Shown here one piece after another: positions 1 to 6,957 of a stretch of 15,475 bases of DNA. The notes beneath the pieces were generated by a model that saw nothing but the letters and a program-made list of their open reading frames with translations, did no database searches and had not been told where the DNA came from. Made by a program: the position numbers and the translations under genes. This stretch comes from Actinobacteria bacterium UBA912. Lineage in GTDB: Bacteria; Actinomycetota; Coriobacteriia; Anaerosomatales; UBA912. The DNA is taken from NCBI GenBank assembly GCA_002293965.1, contig DBEG01000142.1, forward strand, positions 1-15,475, given 5' to 3'. The first letter of the stretch is position 1. Each line of letters opens with the position of its first letter.

Positions 1-2
1 CC

Positions 3-1148
3 TCACTTCCCCGACTCGATCGGTCGGGCGGTTGGAGCGTATCCTTCGGCGGTCAAATCGGCTATCAGTCGCTCGAGGTCACCCTCATCCGTGATAACCA
101 GAACGAGCAGCGCCGAATCCTCCGAGAGGTGATCGATCTCTATGGCCTCGATGTTGCAACCCGCGCGCCATACTGCCGATGTCACCTCGAAGATCACACC
201 TGGGCGATCGGCCATCGGGATGATGATCTCGGTGAGGTTGACCGATGCTGGGACCCACTGGGTCGGCAACGCACGCCTGATATCGGCGGCCTGCGTGAGC
301 CACTGCATGATCCCTTCGCTGTCCTGACGCGCGAGTCTGTCAGCGAAGTCGCCAAGGACGCTTTGCAGCTCCTCGATGGCCTCGGTGATGGCCTCGCGGT
401 TGTCCAGGCAGATGCCGGTCCACAACTCTGGGCTGCCTGCAGCGATCCGCGTCGTGTCCTTGAAGCCGCCAGCGGCCAGACGAAGCATGTCATCGCCCTG
501 GCCGGCATGGCCCTTCGCGAGATTCACCAACGCCGAGGCGGTCACATGCGGCACATGCGAGATGATGGCCACGGCCTCGTCGTGTTCCTTCGCGTCGACC
601 GAGATGACCCTTGCACCCAGACGTGTAAGGAATGCATGCAGCTTGCGATACGCCTCGGGACTTGTCTCCCGGGTTGGCGTGAGCACGTAGTACGCACCCT
701 TGAAGAGATCGCTCCTAGCACCTTTGACGCCGGATACCTCTGACCCCGCCATCGGATGTCCGCCCACGAACCCCGCAGGAAACGCAAGGTGCTTCTCGGC
801 AGCGACAAGGACCGGGCGCTTGGTAGACGCGACGTCGGTGACGGTGCCCTCGAACCCGGATGTGCCAAGGAACGCGAACCACTCATCAGCACATGAAGCC
901 GGCGTCGCGAGGATCACGAGGTCGCAAGCGCCCTGCGCCAGTCCGCCGCCGCCGAGCCACTCGCGCACCCGTGCGTCACACGGGGTCACGCCGGCATCGA
1001 GATACCCGGCGGCAATCGCATGCGCCAGCGCTTCGGAATCCCTATCGATCCCAAAGATCGTGATCGCCGGGTCGACGCTCTTGGCAGTAGCGGCCAACGA
1101 ACCGCCGATCAGGCCCACTCCTATGATGCATATCCTTTGGAACTCCAT
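3..1148 (-). CDS. tyrA: Prephenate dehydrogenase with C-terminal ACT domain
   Basis: TyrA oxidatively decarboxylates prephenate to 4-hydroxyphenylpyruvate with NAD+, committing carbon to tyrosine, in the cytoplasm. The N-terminus has the Rossmann motif GVGLIGGS (residues 10-17), then an acidic residue in FGIDRD that suggests NAD+ rather than NADP+. HPMAGSE, followed by a basic loop, matches the prephenate-binding region of the family. About the last 75 residues form an ACT domain (IIIPMADRPGVIFEVTSAV), the usual tyrosine-sensing module, so feedback inhibition is likely. The frame is open from an ATG at 1169 overlapping the hisC stop as ATGA, but that start has no Shine-Dalgarno. The ATG at 1148 has AGAGGA nine bases upstream and begins MEFQRICIIG, the normal family start, so I chose it (381 residues). 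hisC lies directly upstream, giving a transamination/dehydrogenation pair for aromatic amino acids. Confidence 0.93.
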   Translation of the reverse strand: MEFQRICIIGVGLIGGSLAATAKSVDPAITIFGIDRDSEALAHAIAAGYLDAGVTPCDARVREWLGGGGLAQGACDLVILATPASCADEWFAFLGTSGFEGTVTDVASTKRPVLVAAEKHLAFPAGFVGGHPMAGSEVSGVKGARSDLFKGAYYVLTPTRETSPEAYRKLHAFLTRLGARVISVDAKEHDEAVAIISHVPHVTASALVNLAKGHAGQGDDMLRLAAGGFKDTTRIAAGSPELWTGICLDNREAITEAIEELQSVLGDFADRLARQDSEGIMQWLTQAADIRRALPTQWVPASVNLTEIIIPMADRPGVIFEVTSAVWRAGCNIEAIEIDHLSEDSALLVLVITDEGDLERLIADLTAEGYAPTARPIESGK

Positions 1149-1157
1149 CAGCCTCGA

Positions 1158-1163
1158 TCCTCT
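1158..1163 (-). promoter_or_regulatory. Ribosome binding site deciding the tyrA start
   Basis: The minus strand reads AGAGGA here, nine bases before the ATG at 1148 and partly beyond the end of hisC. It favours the 1148 start over the upstream ATG at 1169, which has no purine-rich stretch before it. Confidence 0.5.
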
Positions 1164-1165
1164 AA

Positions 1166-2263
1166 TCATCCGTATAGTCTGGCATATGCGCGTTCGAAAG
1201 CGGTGATAGCGAACGCTGTCTCCTCAGGGTCGCCAACCGTCACACGCAAAGCGGGGCTCTCGCCAAAATCCCGGACGATGACCCCTTCGGCGAGTAAGGC
1301 CTCGAACAAGCGCTGCGGCTCGTCGGTCTTCACGTACACGAAGTTGGCGTGGGATGCGGCGTACTCCAGTCCGATCTGGTCGAAGGCCTCACACATCCGC
1401 TCCCTCGACTCGATGTTCTCGGCACGGCGTCGCTCGATCTCTTCGTGTTCCGGAATCGAGTAGTAGGCAGCGGCCTGAGCCAGCGCGCACGTGTTGAAGG
1501 GCTCGCGCAAGCGTTCGATCGCATGTCTGATCGGTTCGGGAACGATCCCGTAGCCGATTCTCAGGCTAGCGAGCGAGTAGATCTTCGAGAACGTGCGCAT
1601 CACGCAAAGCGCAGGCGTGGAATCGAAGTACCTCAGCGCATCGGGATAGTGCTCATCGGCGACGAACTCGAAGTATGCCTCATCGACGACGAGCAGTACA
1701 TGCTCGGGTAATCTGCCGAGGAACCGCTCGAAGGCGATCCGGTGGTAGATGGTGCCGGTCGGGTTGTTGGGATTGCACAGGAAGACGAGGCGGGTGCGCT
1801 CCGTGATCGCATCGGCCATCGCTTCGAGGTCGTGGGTGTCGTCGGCAGTAAGTGGGATGCGAACCGCCGTCGCGCCGAACATCTGCGTGACGATCGGGTA
1901 CACCACGAAGCTCGGCCAGGCGAACACGCACTCATCGCCGGGCTGTAGTACCGCTTGGGCGATGAGCCGGATGAGCTCGTTGGAACCGGCTCCGACCACG
2001 ACATTGTCCCGAGGGACATCCAGCCATCGCGCGATGCGGCCACGGAGGGCTCTGGCCGAACCGTCCGGGTATCGGTTGGAATGCAGCGCCATGGCCTCGA
2101 TCGCGCGAACCGCCTCCGGGACCGGCCCTGCCGGGAACTCGTTGCTCGACAGCTTCACGATGCGCTCAGTACCCGTCTTCTCCTTGACCTCCGATGCACG
2201 CAGTCCTGGCGTGTAAGGCGTCAGCGCATCCAACTCGCTGCGTATCAGTCTGCCGAAATCCAC
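1166..2263 (-). CDS. hisC: Histidinol-phosphate / aromatic aminotransferase
   Basis: This is a class I/II PLP aminotransferase of the HisC family, which converts imidazole-acetol phosphate to histidinol phosphate and in many bacteria also transaminates aromatic 2-oxo acids. Visible motifs are LSSNEFPAGP near residue 39, the GAGSNELI cofactor loop (91-98), CNPNNPTG (163-170), DEAY (194-197) and the Schiff-base lysine K227 in TFSKIYSLASLRIGYG. The 365-residue length is typical. The frame is open to 2362, inside the cobS-like gene. The GTG at 2263 has GGAGGG five bases upstream and gives the normal N-terminus, so it is the start. The next gene is tyrA, and hisC-tyrA pairs occur in known aromatic/tryptophan operons, so a role in tyrosine or phenylalanine synthesis beside or instead of histidine is plausible. 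CobD, a HisC relative, is less likely despite the CobS-like neighbour. Confidence 0.9.
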   Translation of the reverse strand: MDFGRLIRSELDALTPYTPGLRASEVKEKTGTERIVKLSSNEFPAGPVPEAVRAIEAMALHSNRYPDGSARALRGRIARWLDVPRDNVVVGAGSNELIRLIAQAVLQPGDECVFAWPSFVVYPIVTQMFGATAVRIPLTADDTHDLEAMADAITERTRLVFLCNPNNPTGTIYHRIAFERFLGRLPEHVLLVVDEAYFEFVADEHYPDALRYFDSTPALCVMRTFSKIYSLASLRIGYGIVPEPIRHAIERLREPFNTCALAQAAAYYSIPEHEEIERRRAENIESRERMCEAFDQIGLEYAASHANFVYVKTDEPQRLFEALLAEGVIVRDFGESPALRVTVGDPEETAFAITAFERAYARLYG

Positions 2264-2268
2264 CGCTA

Positions 2269-2274
2269 CCCTCC
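2269..2274 (-). promoter_or_regulatory. Strong ribosome binding site for the hisC GTG start
   Basis: GGAGGG on the minus strand sits five bases before GTG 2263. It lies in the 32-nt gap after the CobS-like gene and rules out the long N-terminal extension that would overlap that gene. Confidence 0.7.
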
Positions 2275-2295
2275 GATCCTCATCATCCGGCCCCG

Positions 2296-3072
2296 TCACC
2301 AAGCCAGCCAGATCGCCGCGAAGACCAGAGCGATGACCTCGGTGATAAGCACGCTCGCCCACATGACGTCACCGGTCACGCCCTTGAACTTCTCGGCGAG
2401 TTGATGCGGGATACTCAGGGCGACGAAGGCAGCGACCGCAAGCCAGATGAGTCCTGTGCGGTCGTAGAAGTGGAACATCCCAGCGGCGACAAGCGCCAAA
2501 GCCAATGCCGCGATGACGATCGTAAGTGCCTTCGGCTGGCCGATCATCCCTGCGTGGAGGCCGTCAGGTGTCGCGGAGCTACCGAACCATGCGCCGAAAG
2601 TTGCGGATAGCCTCCCAAGCACGGGCACTGCGATCAGAAGCCAGATCTCATTGCCGCTGCCCAGGACAACGGTGGTCGCCGCGATGTAGAGAAAGGTGGC
2701 GAGCGCAACAGCGGCGGCCCCTACGTATGTGATCGACTCGGTGTCGAGTAACGCCAAACGCTCGCGCGGGGTCTTTCCCTTGAACACAGCGTGCATCAGG
2801 CGGGCGAAGCTCTCGAAGTGCACCAAGCGGGAGAGAAGTCCCTGGATGCCGACGACCAGCATGGCAAAGAGCACCGCCGCCCGCGCGATGATCTCCCCCT
2901 GCCCTCCGTCGGCGTTGAGCGCTGAAACGACAGCAAGCGGTAGGACCGTGACGGCGCCCAGCGCCAGTCCGACCCAGGGGAACCACCCTGTGGCGCCAGA
3001 TCGATCCACCGGATCACGAGTATCCGGCGCAACAGTCAACAGAGCCAAAGCTCTTCTCGCATCCTTGATCAT
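2296..3072 (-). CDS. CobS-like membrane protein with degenerate active-site motif
   Basis: This 258-residue polytopic membrane protein has the outline of CobS (adenosylcobinamide-GDP ribazoletransferase, which joins alpha-ribazole to cobinamide-GDP in the membrane). The N-terminal WFPWVGLALGAV (30-41) matches the family's YFPLVG-type segment and GVTGDVMWASVLITEV (231-246) matches its C-terminal G.TGD motif. The catalytic block does not fit. Where CobS normally has HLDGLADTADG, this protein has HFESFARLMHA (85-95), so the three Asp become Glu87, Arg91 and His94. The following KDSRIGTFG-like block has become LDTESITYVG. I therefore infer CobS ancestry but doubt CobS activity. The ATG overlaps the RluB-type gene's stop as ATGA, and AAGGAG lies about 11 bases upstream. 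No other cobalamin gene is in the window. An automated label of CobS would probably be misleading. Confidence 0.6.
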   Translation of the reverse strand: MIKDARRALALLTVAPDTRDPVDRSGATGWFPWVGLALGAVTVLPLAVVSALNADGGQGEIIARAAVLFAMLVVGIQGLLSRLVHFESFARLMHAVFKGKTPRERLALLDTESITYVGAAAVALATFLYIAATTVVLGSGNEIWLLIAVPVLGRLSATFGAWFGSSATPDGLHAGMIGQPKALTIVIAALALALVAAGMFHFYDRTGLIWLAVAAFVALSIPHQLAEKFKGVTGDVMWASVLITEVIALVFAAIWLAW

Positions 3073-3815
3073 GGTAGTGCTGACTCCTTCTCGGCATCCA
3101 TCAGCTCACGCAAACCCTGGACCTCCGCCTCGGTGAGGTGGCGCCATGCGCCCTCCTGCAGCCCGTCGACCCTGAGCGGCCCGAAGGCGGCCCGGTGGAG
3201 TCCAGCGACCCCATTGCCAACGCGAGTGAACATCCGGCGGACCTGTCTCTTGCGACCTTCGGTGATCACAAGCTCGACCCGTGGGATGCCAGTATAGCCG
3301 GAAACGCGCCTGGCGGTCGCTGGCAATGTGAGCGTGTCATCGAGCATCACACCTGCCGAAAGGGCCTCAAGCTGCTCGTCGGTGACCGGTCGGTCGGGCT
3401 CGACGAGGTAGACCTTGCTCACGTGGAAACTTGGATGCAGCAGCCTGTAGCCCATGGCACCATCGGTGGTGAACAGCAACAGTCCTGTGGTATCCATGTC
3501 CAGCCGCCCCACCGGAAAGAGTCCCGGGATGTCATCGGGAACAAGCTCAGCCACGGTTGGCCTGCCGAAGGGATCCCCCATCGAGGTGATGTACCCGACT
3601 GGCTTATTCAGCATCAGGTATACGGGTTCACCGCCAGGATCGATGAGTCGGTCGTCAACAGTAACGACATCCGCCGAAGGATCGACCTTGGTACCCAGAC
3701 AGGTGACCACGACCCCGTTGACCTTGACTCGACCTGCAGTCATCAGGTTCTCGCTACCCCTACGTGAGGCTACGCCGCTGCGCGCAAGGAACTTCTGCAA
3801 ACGCATCGACACCAT
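3069..3815 (-). CDS. rluB: RluB/RsuA-family rRNA pseudouridine synthase
   Basis: A 248-residue pseudouridine synthase of the RsuA/RluB/RluE/RluF family, which isomerises a specific uridine in rRNA. An N-terminal S4 RNA-binding domain (MRLQKFLARSGVASRRG, residues 4-20) leads to the catalytic domain with LMLNKPVGYIT (67-77), DPFGRPTV (81-88) and GRLDMDTTGLLL (103-114), where D106 is the catalytic Asp. EGRKRQVRRM near the C-terminus is another family signature. The gene follows scpB in a TGATG arrangement with one shared base and overlaps the next gene by four, so all three are probably co-translated. The scpA-scpB-rluB order is common in Gram-positive bacteria and usually goes with 23S-type RluB. 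The target base (2605-equivalent) is inferred from that context. A second ATG three codons in (3806) is possible. Confidence 0.9.
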   Translation of the reverse strand: MVSMRLQKFLARSGVASRRGSENLMTAGRVKVNGVVVTCLGTKVDPSADVVTVDDRLIDPGGEPVYLMLNKPVGYITSMGDPFGRPTVAELVPDDIPGLFPVGRLDMDTTGLLLFTTDGAMGYRLLHPSFHVSKVYLVEPDRPVTDEQLEALSAGVMLDDTLTLPATARRVSGYTGIPRVELVITEGRKRQVRRMFTRVGNGVAGLHRAAFGPLRVDGLQEGAWRHLTEAEVQGLRELMDAEKESALP

Positions 3816-4423
3816 CAGGGCTGTCCGTCGACGTCCGTAAGGATCGAGCCGTCGAGTGCCCCTAGGCGTTCCCGCAGCGCATTCTCGGTGGCGGGATCCG
3901 GTGCGAACTCCTCCAGCGGAGGCAACTGCGAGAGGTCTTTCAACCCGAAATGCTCGAGAAAGGCCGGGGTGGTGCCGTAGAGGATCGCGTTACCGTGGTC
4001 CTTGTCGCGACCCATCTCGGTAACGAGGCCCTTCTCGATCAAGGACCCTATGACGCCATCGGAGTTGACGCCTCGGACAGCGCTGATCCGCGCTCTTGTG
4101 GCCGGCTGGTGATAGGCGATGACCGCAAGTGCCTCCAGAGCGGCTTGGGTGACGCGCCGGGTGTCCCAACTGAGCACGAACTTCTCGACATACTCATGGA
4201 ATGCAGGGTGGGTGCACATCCGCCAGCCGCCAGCGACCTCTCGAAGCTGGAAACCGCGCTCTGAGTCGGCGTACTCTAAAGCCAGCGCCTGGATACATGC
4301 CAGAGCCTCGGCATCAGTGATCTCTAGAACTTTGGCGATCTTGGCAGCGGTGACCGGCTCGTTGCTTACGAAAAGCAGTGACTCGATCGCGCCTGTGAGC
4401 TGGCGGGTATCGTCGGTGGTCAT
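3815..4423 (-). CDS. scpB: Segregation and condensation protein B
   Basis: ScpB (202 residues) is a winged-helix kleisin-interacting protein that, as a dimer, binds ScpA within the SMC-ScpAB complex that condenses and segregates chromosomes. The N-terminal TGAIESLLFVSNEPVTAAKI and the central RVTQAALEALAVIAYHQP with VRGVNSDGVIGSLIEKGLV are the two recognisable winged-helix signatures. The C-terminal 30 residues are acidic and probably flexible. The start ATG overlaps the scpA stop as ATGA and has AGGAGG four bases upstream inside the scpA 3' end, so translational coupling with scpA is likely, matching the need for fixed stoichiometry. No smc gene lies in the window. Confidence 0.94.
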   Translation of the reverse strand: MTTDDTRQLTGAIESLLFVSNEPVTAAKIAKVLEITDAEALACIQALALEYADSERGFQLREVAGGWRMCTHPAFHEYVEKFVLSWDTRRVTQAALEALAVIAYHQPATRARISAVRGVNSDGVIGSLIEKGLVTEMGRDKDHGNAILYGTTPAFLEHFGLKDLSQLPPLEEFAPDPATENALRERLGALDGSILTDVDGQP

Positions 4424-5202
4424 TCTTCCTCCTCGATATCGATCGGGGTCATTGCTGCGTCAGCGTCCAGGAGCTGGATGAGGATGTCGCCGAACACCTC
4501 ATCCTGTTGCACGGAAGCTATCCCCCGCTTGTAGAACTCAAGGACCGCCAGCAGGGTGACTACGACGACCTCGGGTGAACCGTTCGATTCCTCAACGAGC
4601 TGCTGGAACCTCAAGCGTTTCGTGTCGATCAGCCGTTTGGCGAGGGCTCGGCAGCGTGACTCCAGGGACAAAGGCATGCTCGCAACGTGATCCGCGGCGA
4701 GGATGAAGGCTTCTCGGCGATATACGAGTTCAGCACAGGTCACCGCGAGGTTATGAAGCGTGACCTCCGCCAGGAAATCGGGCAGTAGTCGCGAGAATGG
4801 CTCCTCCAGCGGAGCGTGGCGCCTGTGGGTGCGCATCTCGGATTCATGTCGCGCCATGAGCTCCAGCGCCACATTCTTGAATTGCATGTACTTGAGCAAG
4901 CGTGTGACCAGCAGATTCTTGGCTTCCTCTGGCGACAGGTCGTCATATTCGTCGCCGACGAGCATCGGAGCATCCTTCGGGAGAAGCGAGGCGACCTTGA
5001 TCTCGAGCAGAGTGGCGGCCACCAGCAGGAAGTCACTGGCGACATCGAGGTCGAGCTCCTTCATCCGCTCAACGTGTTCCAGATACTGATCCGTGATCGC
5101 AACGACCGAGATCGAGTTGATGTCCAGCCGCTGGCGGGAAACCAGGTGCAGCAGCAAATCGAAGGGTCCTTCGAAGCCAGATGTCCGTACTTTATACGTC
5201 AC
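4420..5202 (-). CDS. scpA: Segregation and condensation protein A (kleisin)
   Basis: ScpA (260 residues) is the kleisin that bridges the SMC heads and carries ScpB. The N-terminus TSGFEGPFDLLLHLVSRQRLD and the following ISVVAITDQYLEHVERM are the canonical SMC-neck-binding domain. The middle has the acidic linker DEYDDLSPEEAKNLL, and the C-terminal VVVTLLAVLEFYKRGIASVQQ is the winged-helix domain that contacts the other SMC head. The final residues IDIEEEE are acidic. The start is GTG at 5202, about 20 nt after trpS. Its Shine-Dalgarno is weak (GGAAG about 12 bases upstream), so initiation may depend on coupling with trpS, but the family alignment supports this N-terminus. Confidence 0.94.
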   Translation of the reverse strand: MTYKVRTSGFEGPFDLLLHLVSRQRLDINSISVVAITDQYLEHVERMKELDLDVASDFLLVAATLLEIKVASLLPKDAPMLVGDEYDDLSPEEAKNLLVTRLLKYMQFKNVALELMARHESEMRTHRRHAPLEEPFSRLLPDFLAEVTLHNLAVTCAELVYRREAFILAADHVASMPLSLESRCRALAKRLIDTKRLRFQQLVEESNGSPEVVVVTLLAVLEFYKRGIASVQQDEVFGDILIQLLDADAAMTPIDIEEEE

Positions 5203-5222
5203 AATCCGCGTCGCTTCCGAAC

Positions 5223-6212
5223 TCAGCCATCGATCGACAGATGCCGACGACAGGTGGCGAGCACTTCCTCGGCGACTGGTATGACCTTCTTGGCACCGGC
5301 ACGAAGGACTTCCTCGGCATAACCCGACGTGGCGGCGATCTTGGCACGCCTGGCCTGGAAATCGGCTAGATACTCTGTGAGGTCATTGGCGAACTCGTTC
5401 TTGTGGGCCACGCATCCACAGGTAGCGTTGCGGCAGCAATCCTCCCAGGATTCGATCCGGCTGGGATCGCCGATCAACTTGTGGACCTGGTGCAGCGGAC
5501 AGAGTTCGGGGTCCCCGGGGTCGGTTTTGAGCTTGCGGGCAGGGTCGGTCATCATCGACTTGACCTTGGTGCGGATTTCATCGGGCGTATCGGAGATGAA
5601 GATCGCGTTCTGGTAGGACTTGGACATCTTGCGGCCGTCGAGCCCAGGGACCCTCGCTCCGTGCTTTGCGATCACAGCCTGAGGCTCGCGGAGGTATTCG
5701 CCGTATGTCGAGTTGAAACGCCTGACGATCTCGCGCGTCAGCTCAAGGTGAGGTAGTTGGTCCTCACCGACCGGCACCACGTCGGATAGAACTAGGGCGA
5801 TGTCTGCAGCCTGCAGTAGCGGGTAGAGGAAGAATCCCGCGTTACCCAGGTCCTTGTCGGTGACTTGCGCGCGCTGCTCTTTGTAGCTGGGCACCCTTTC
5901 GAGCCAACCCATCGGGGTAACCATCGAGAAGTACATCGCGAGCTCAGCGACCTGAGGAACGTCGGACTGGCGATAGATCGTGCACTTGTCGGGATCGAGT
6001 CCCGCAGCACACCAGTCGATCACCATCTCTTCTGTGAAGAGGCGGATCTGCGAGGGATCGGCCCAATCGCTTGTGAGCGCATGCCAATCAGCCACGAAGT
6101 AGAATGCGTCGTACTCATGCTGGATCTCCAACATGTTTTGCAGGTTCCCGAACCAGTGTCCGAGGTGCATCCGTCCCGTCGGCCTGTATCCTGTGAGTGC
6201 TCGCTTCTTCAT
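5223..6212 (-). CDS. trpS: Tryptophanyl-tRNA synthetase with Cys-rich (putative Fe-S) insert
   Basis: This class Ic aminoacyl-tRNA synthetase charges tRNA-Trp. The 329-residue length is typical. The HIGH-type motif is MHLGH (15-19) and the KMSKS loop is present exactly (195-199); GEDQLPHLELTREI (149-162) is the usual ATP/dimer region. The anticodon-binding half contains C238, C259, C260, C265, C267 and H270. Thermotoga maritima TrpRS binds a [4Fe-4S] cluster through C-x22-C-x6-C-x2-C; here the match is C238-x21-C260-x6-C267-x2-H270, with the last Cys replaced by His. An in-frame TAG directly precedes the ATG, which fixes the start. AAGGAG lies 13 bases upstream, a rather long spacing. The 79-nt gap from the M50 gene is the largest in the run and could hold a promoter, but I see no T-box features. 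Confidence 0.95.
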   Translation of the reverse strand: MKKRALTGYRPTGRMHLGHWFGNLQNMLEIQHEYDAFYFVADWHALTSDWADPSQIRLFTEEMVIDWCAAGLDPDKCTIYRQSDVPQVAELAMYFSMVTPMGWLERVPSYKEQRAQVTDKDLGNAGFFLYPLLQAADIALVLSDVVPVGEDQLPHLELTREIVRRFNSTYGEYLREPQAVIAKHGARVPGLDGRKMSKSYQNAIFISDTPDEIRTKVKSMMTDPARKLKTDPGDPELCPLHQVHKLIGDPSRIESWEDCCRNATCGCVAHKNEFANDLTEYLADFQARRAKIAATSGYAEEVLRAGAKKVIPVAEEVLATCRRHLSIDG

Positions 6213-6291
6213 CTAGTCGTCGAATCTCCTTGTTGTCTTGTTCTGCCGAGGATCCTCAGCCTGTCGTTGAATGTATATGATGTCGCGGGCG

Positions 6292-6957
6292 TCAGCCGAT
6301 GCCAGCAAACAGGCTGATCAAGGGCGAGACGGTAAGATCGAAATACCAGCTTAGCGGATTGAATCCCAGCACCGAAGGTAGCAGCCAAACGGCAGCGATC
6401 AAGATGACGAAGCCATACTGCTCAAGCTGGTCGTAGATGCGCATACCGCGGTTGCTCAAAAACAGGGGCCAGACCCTCGAACCGTCGAGGGGCGGAAGCG
6501 GTATGAGGTTGAAGAACATCAAGACCAGGTTGATCACTGCGAATCTTAGCAGTATGTATCCCACGATTGCGGTGACAATACTCTCAGGAAAGACTCCGGT
6601 CACACGAAAAGCTAGACCGGCCACTAGAGCAAGTAACAGGTTCGTCGAGGGGCCTGCGATGGCCGTCAAGAACATGCCCATTCGTTGGTTCTTGAACGCC
6701 GCGGTGTTTATCGGCACAGGTTTGGCGTAACCGAAAGCCATCTGTCCGCCGCTTCCTACTAGCAGGATCAAAGGGAGCAGGAAAGTTCCAAAAGGGTCGA
6801 CATGACGTACTGGGTTCAGGGAAAGTCTTCCGAGGTTCTTGGCTGTGCTGTCGCCGAGCAGATACGCAACATATCCGTGAGCCACCTCGTGCAAGACGAT
6901 GGCAGGTATGATCAGTGCCACACCGATCGCAATATTCAAGATCGTATCTACCGTCAT
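6292..6957 (-). CDS. Site-2-protease-like M50 membrane metallopeptidase
   Basis: A 221-residue polytopic membrane protein of the M50 family (SpoIVFB/Rip3-like short form), zinc peptidases that cut substrates inside the membrane. The first transmembrane segment carries the zinc motif HEVAH (23-27). The second zinc site is in NLIPLPPLDGSR (150-161), with D158 as third ligand. AGPSTNLLLALVAG (101-114) is the conserved NxxxG-like helix between them. No PDZ or CBS domain is attached. The ATG overlaps the previous gene's stop as ATGA and has AGGGAG five bases upstream. Neighbours with trpS and scpAB are common for this subfamily in Gram-positive lineages, but its substrate is unknown and cannot be read from the sequence. 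The active site looks intact. Confidence 0.88.
   Translation of the reverse strand: MTVDTILNIAIGVALIIPAIVLHEVAHGYVAYLLGDSTAKNLGRLSLNPVRHVDPFGTFLLPLILLVGSGGQMAFGYAKPVPINTAAFKNQRMGMFLTAIAGPSTNLLLALVAGLAFRVTGVFPESIVTAIVGYILLRFAVINLVLMFFNLIPLPPLDGSRVWPLFLSNRGMRIYDQLEQYGFVILIAAVWLLPSVLGFNPLSWYFDLTVSPLISLFAGIG

Noticed and set aside
129..1206. Long open frames on the plus strand opposite tyrA
   Set aside because: They lie wholly antisense to a gene with clear family motifs, have no recognisable domains or ribosome sites, and reflect GC-rich codon bias.
1166..2263. HisC as CobD (threonine-phosphate decarboxylase) because of the CobS-like neighbour
   Set aside because: The N-terminal and GAGSNELI regions and the adjacency to tyrA fit HisC/aromatic aminotransferases, and the neighbour itself is not a convincing functional CobS.
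3138..3840. 209- and 128-residue plus-strand frames opposite the pseudouridine synthase
   Set aside because: Antisense shadows of a well-supported gene. The translations are low in hydrophobic structure and match nothing.
6213..6291. Regulatory element (T-box or terminator) before trpS; palindrome GAGGATCCTC at 6248-6257
   Set aside because: No T-box consensus is present, the gap is too short for one, and the palindrome lacks a following T-run. It is probably chance.
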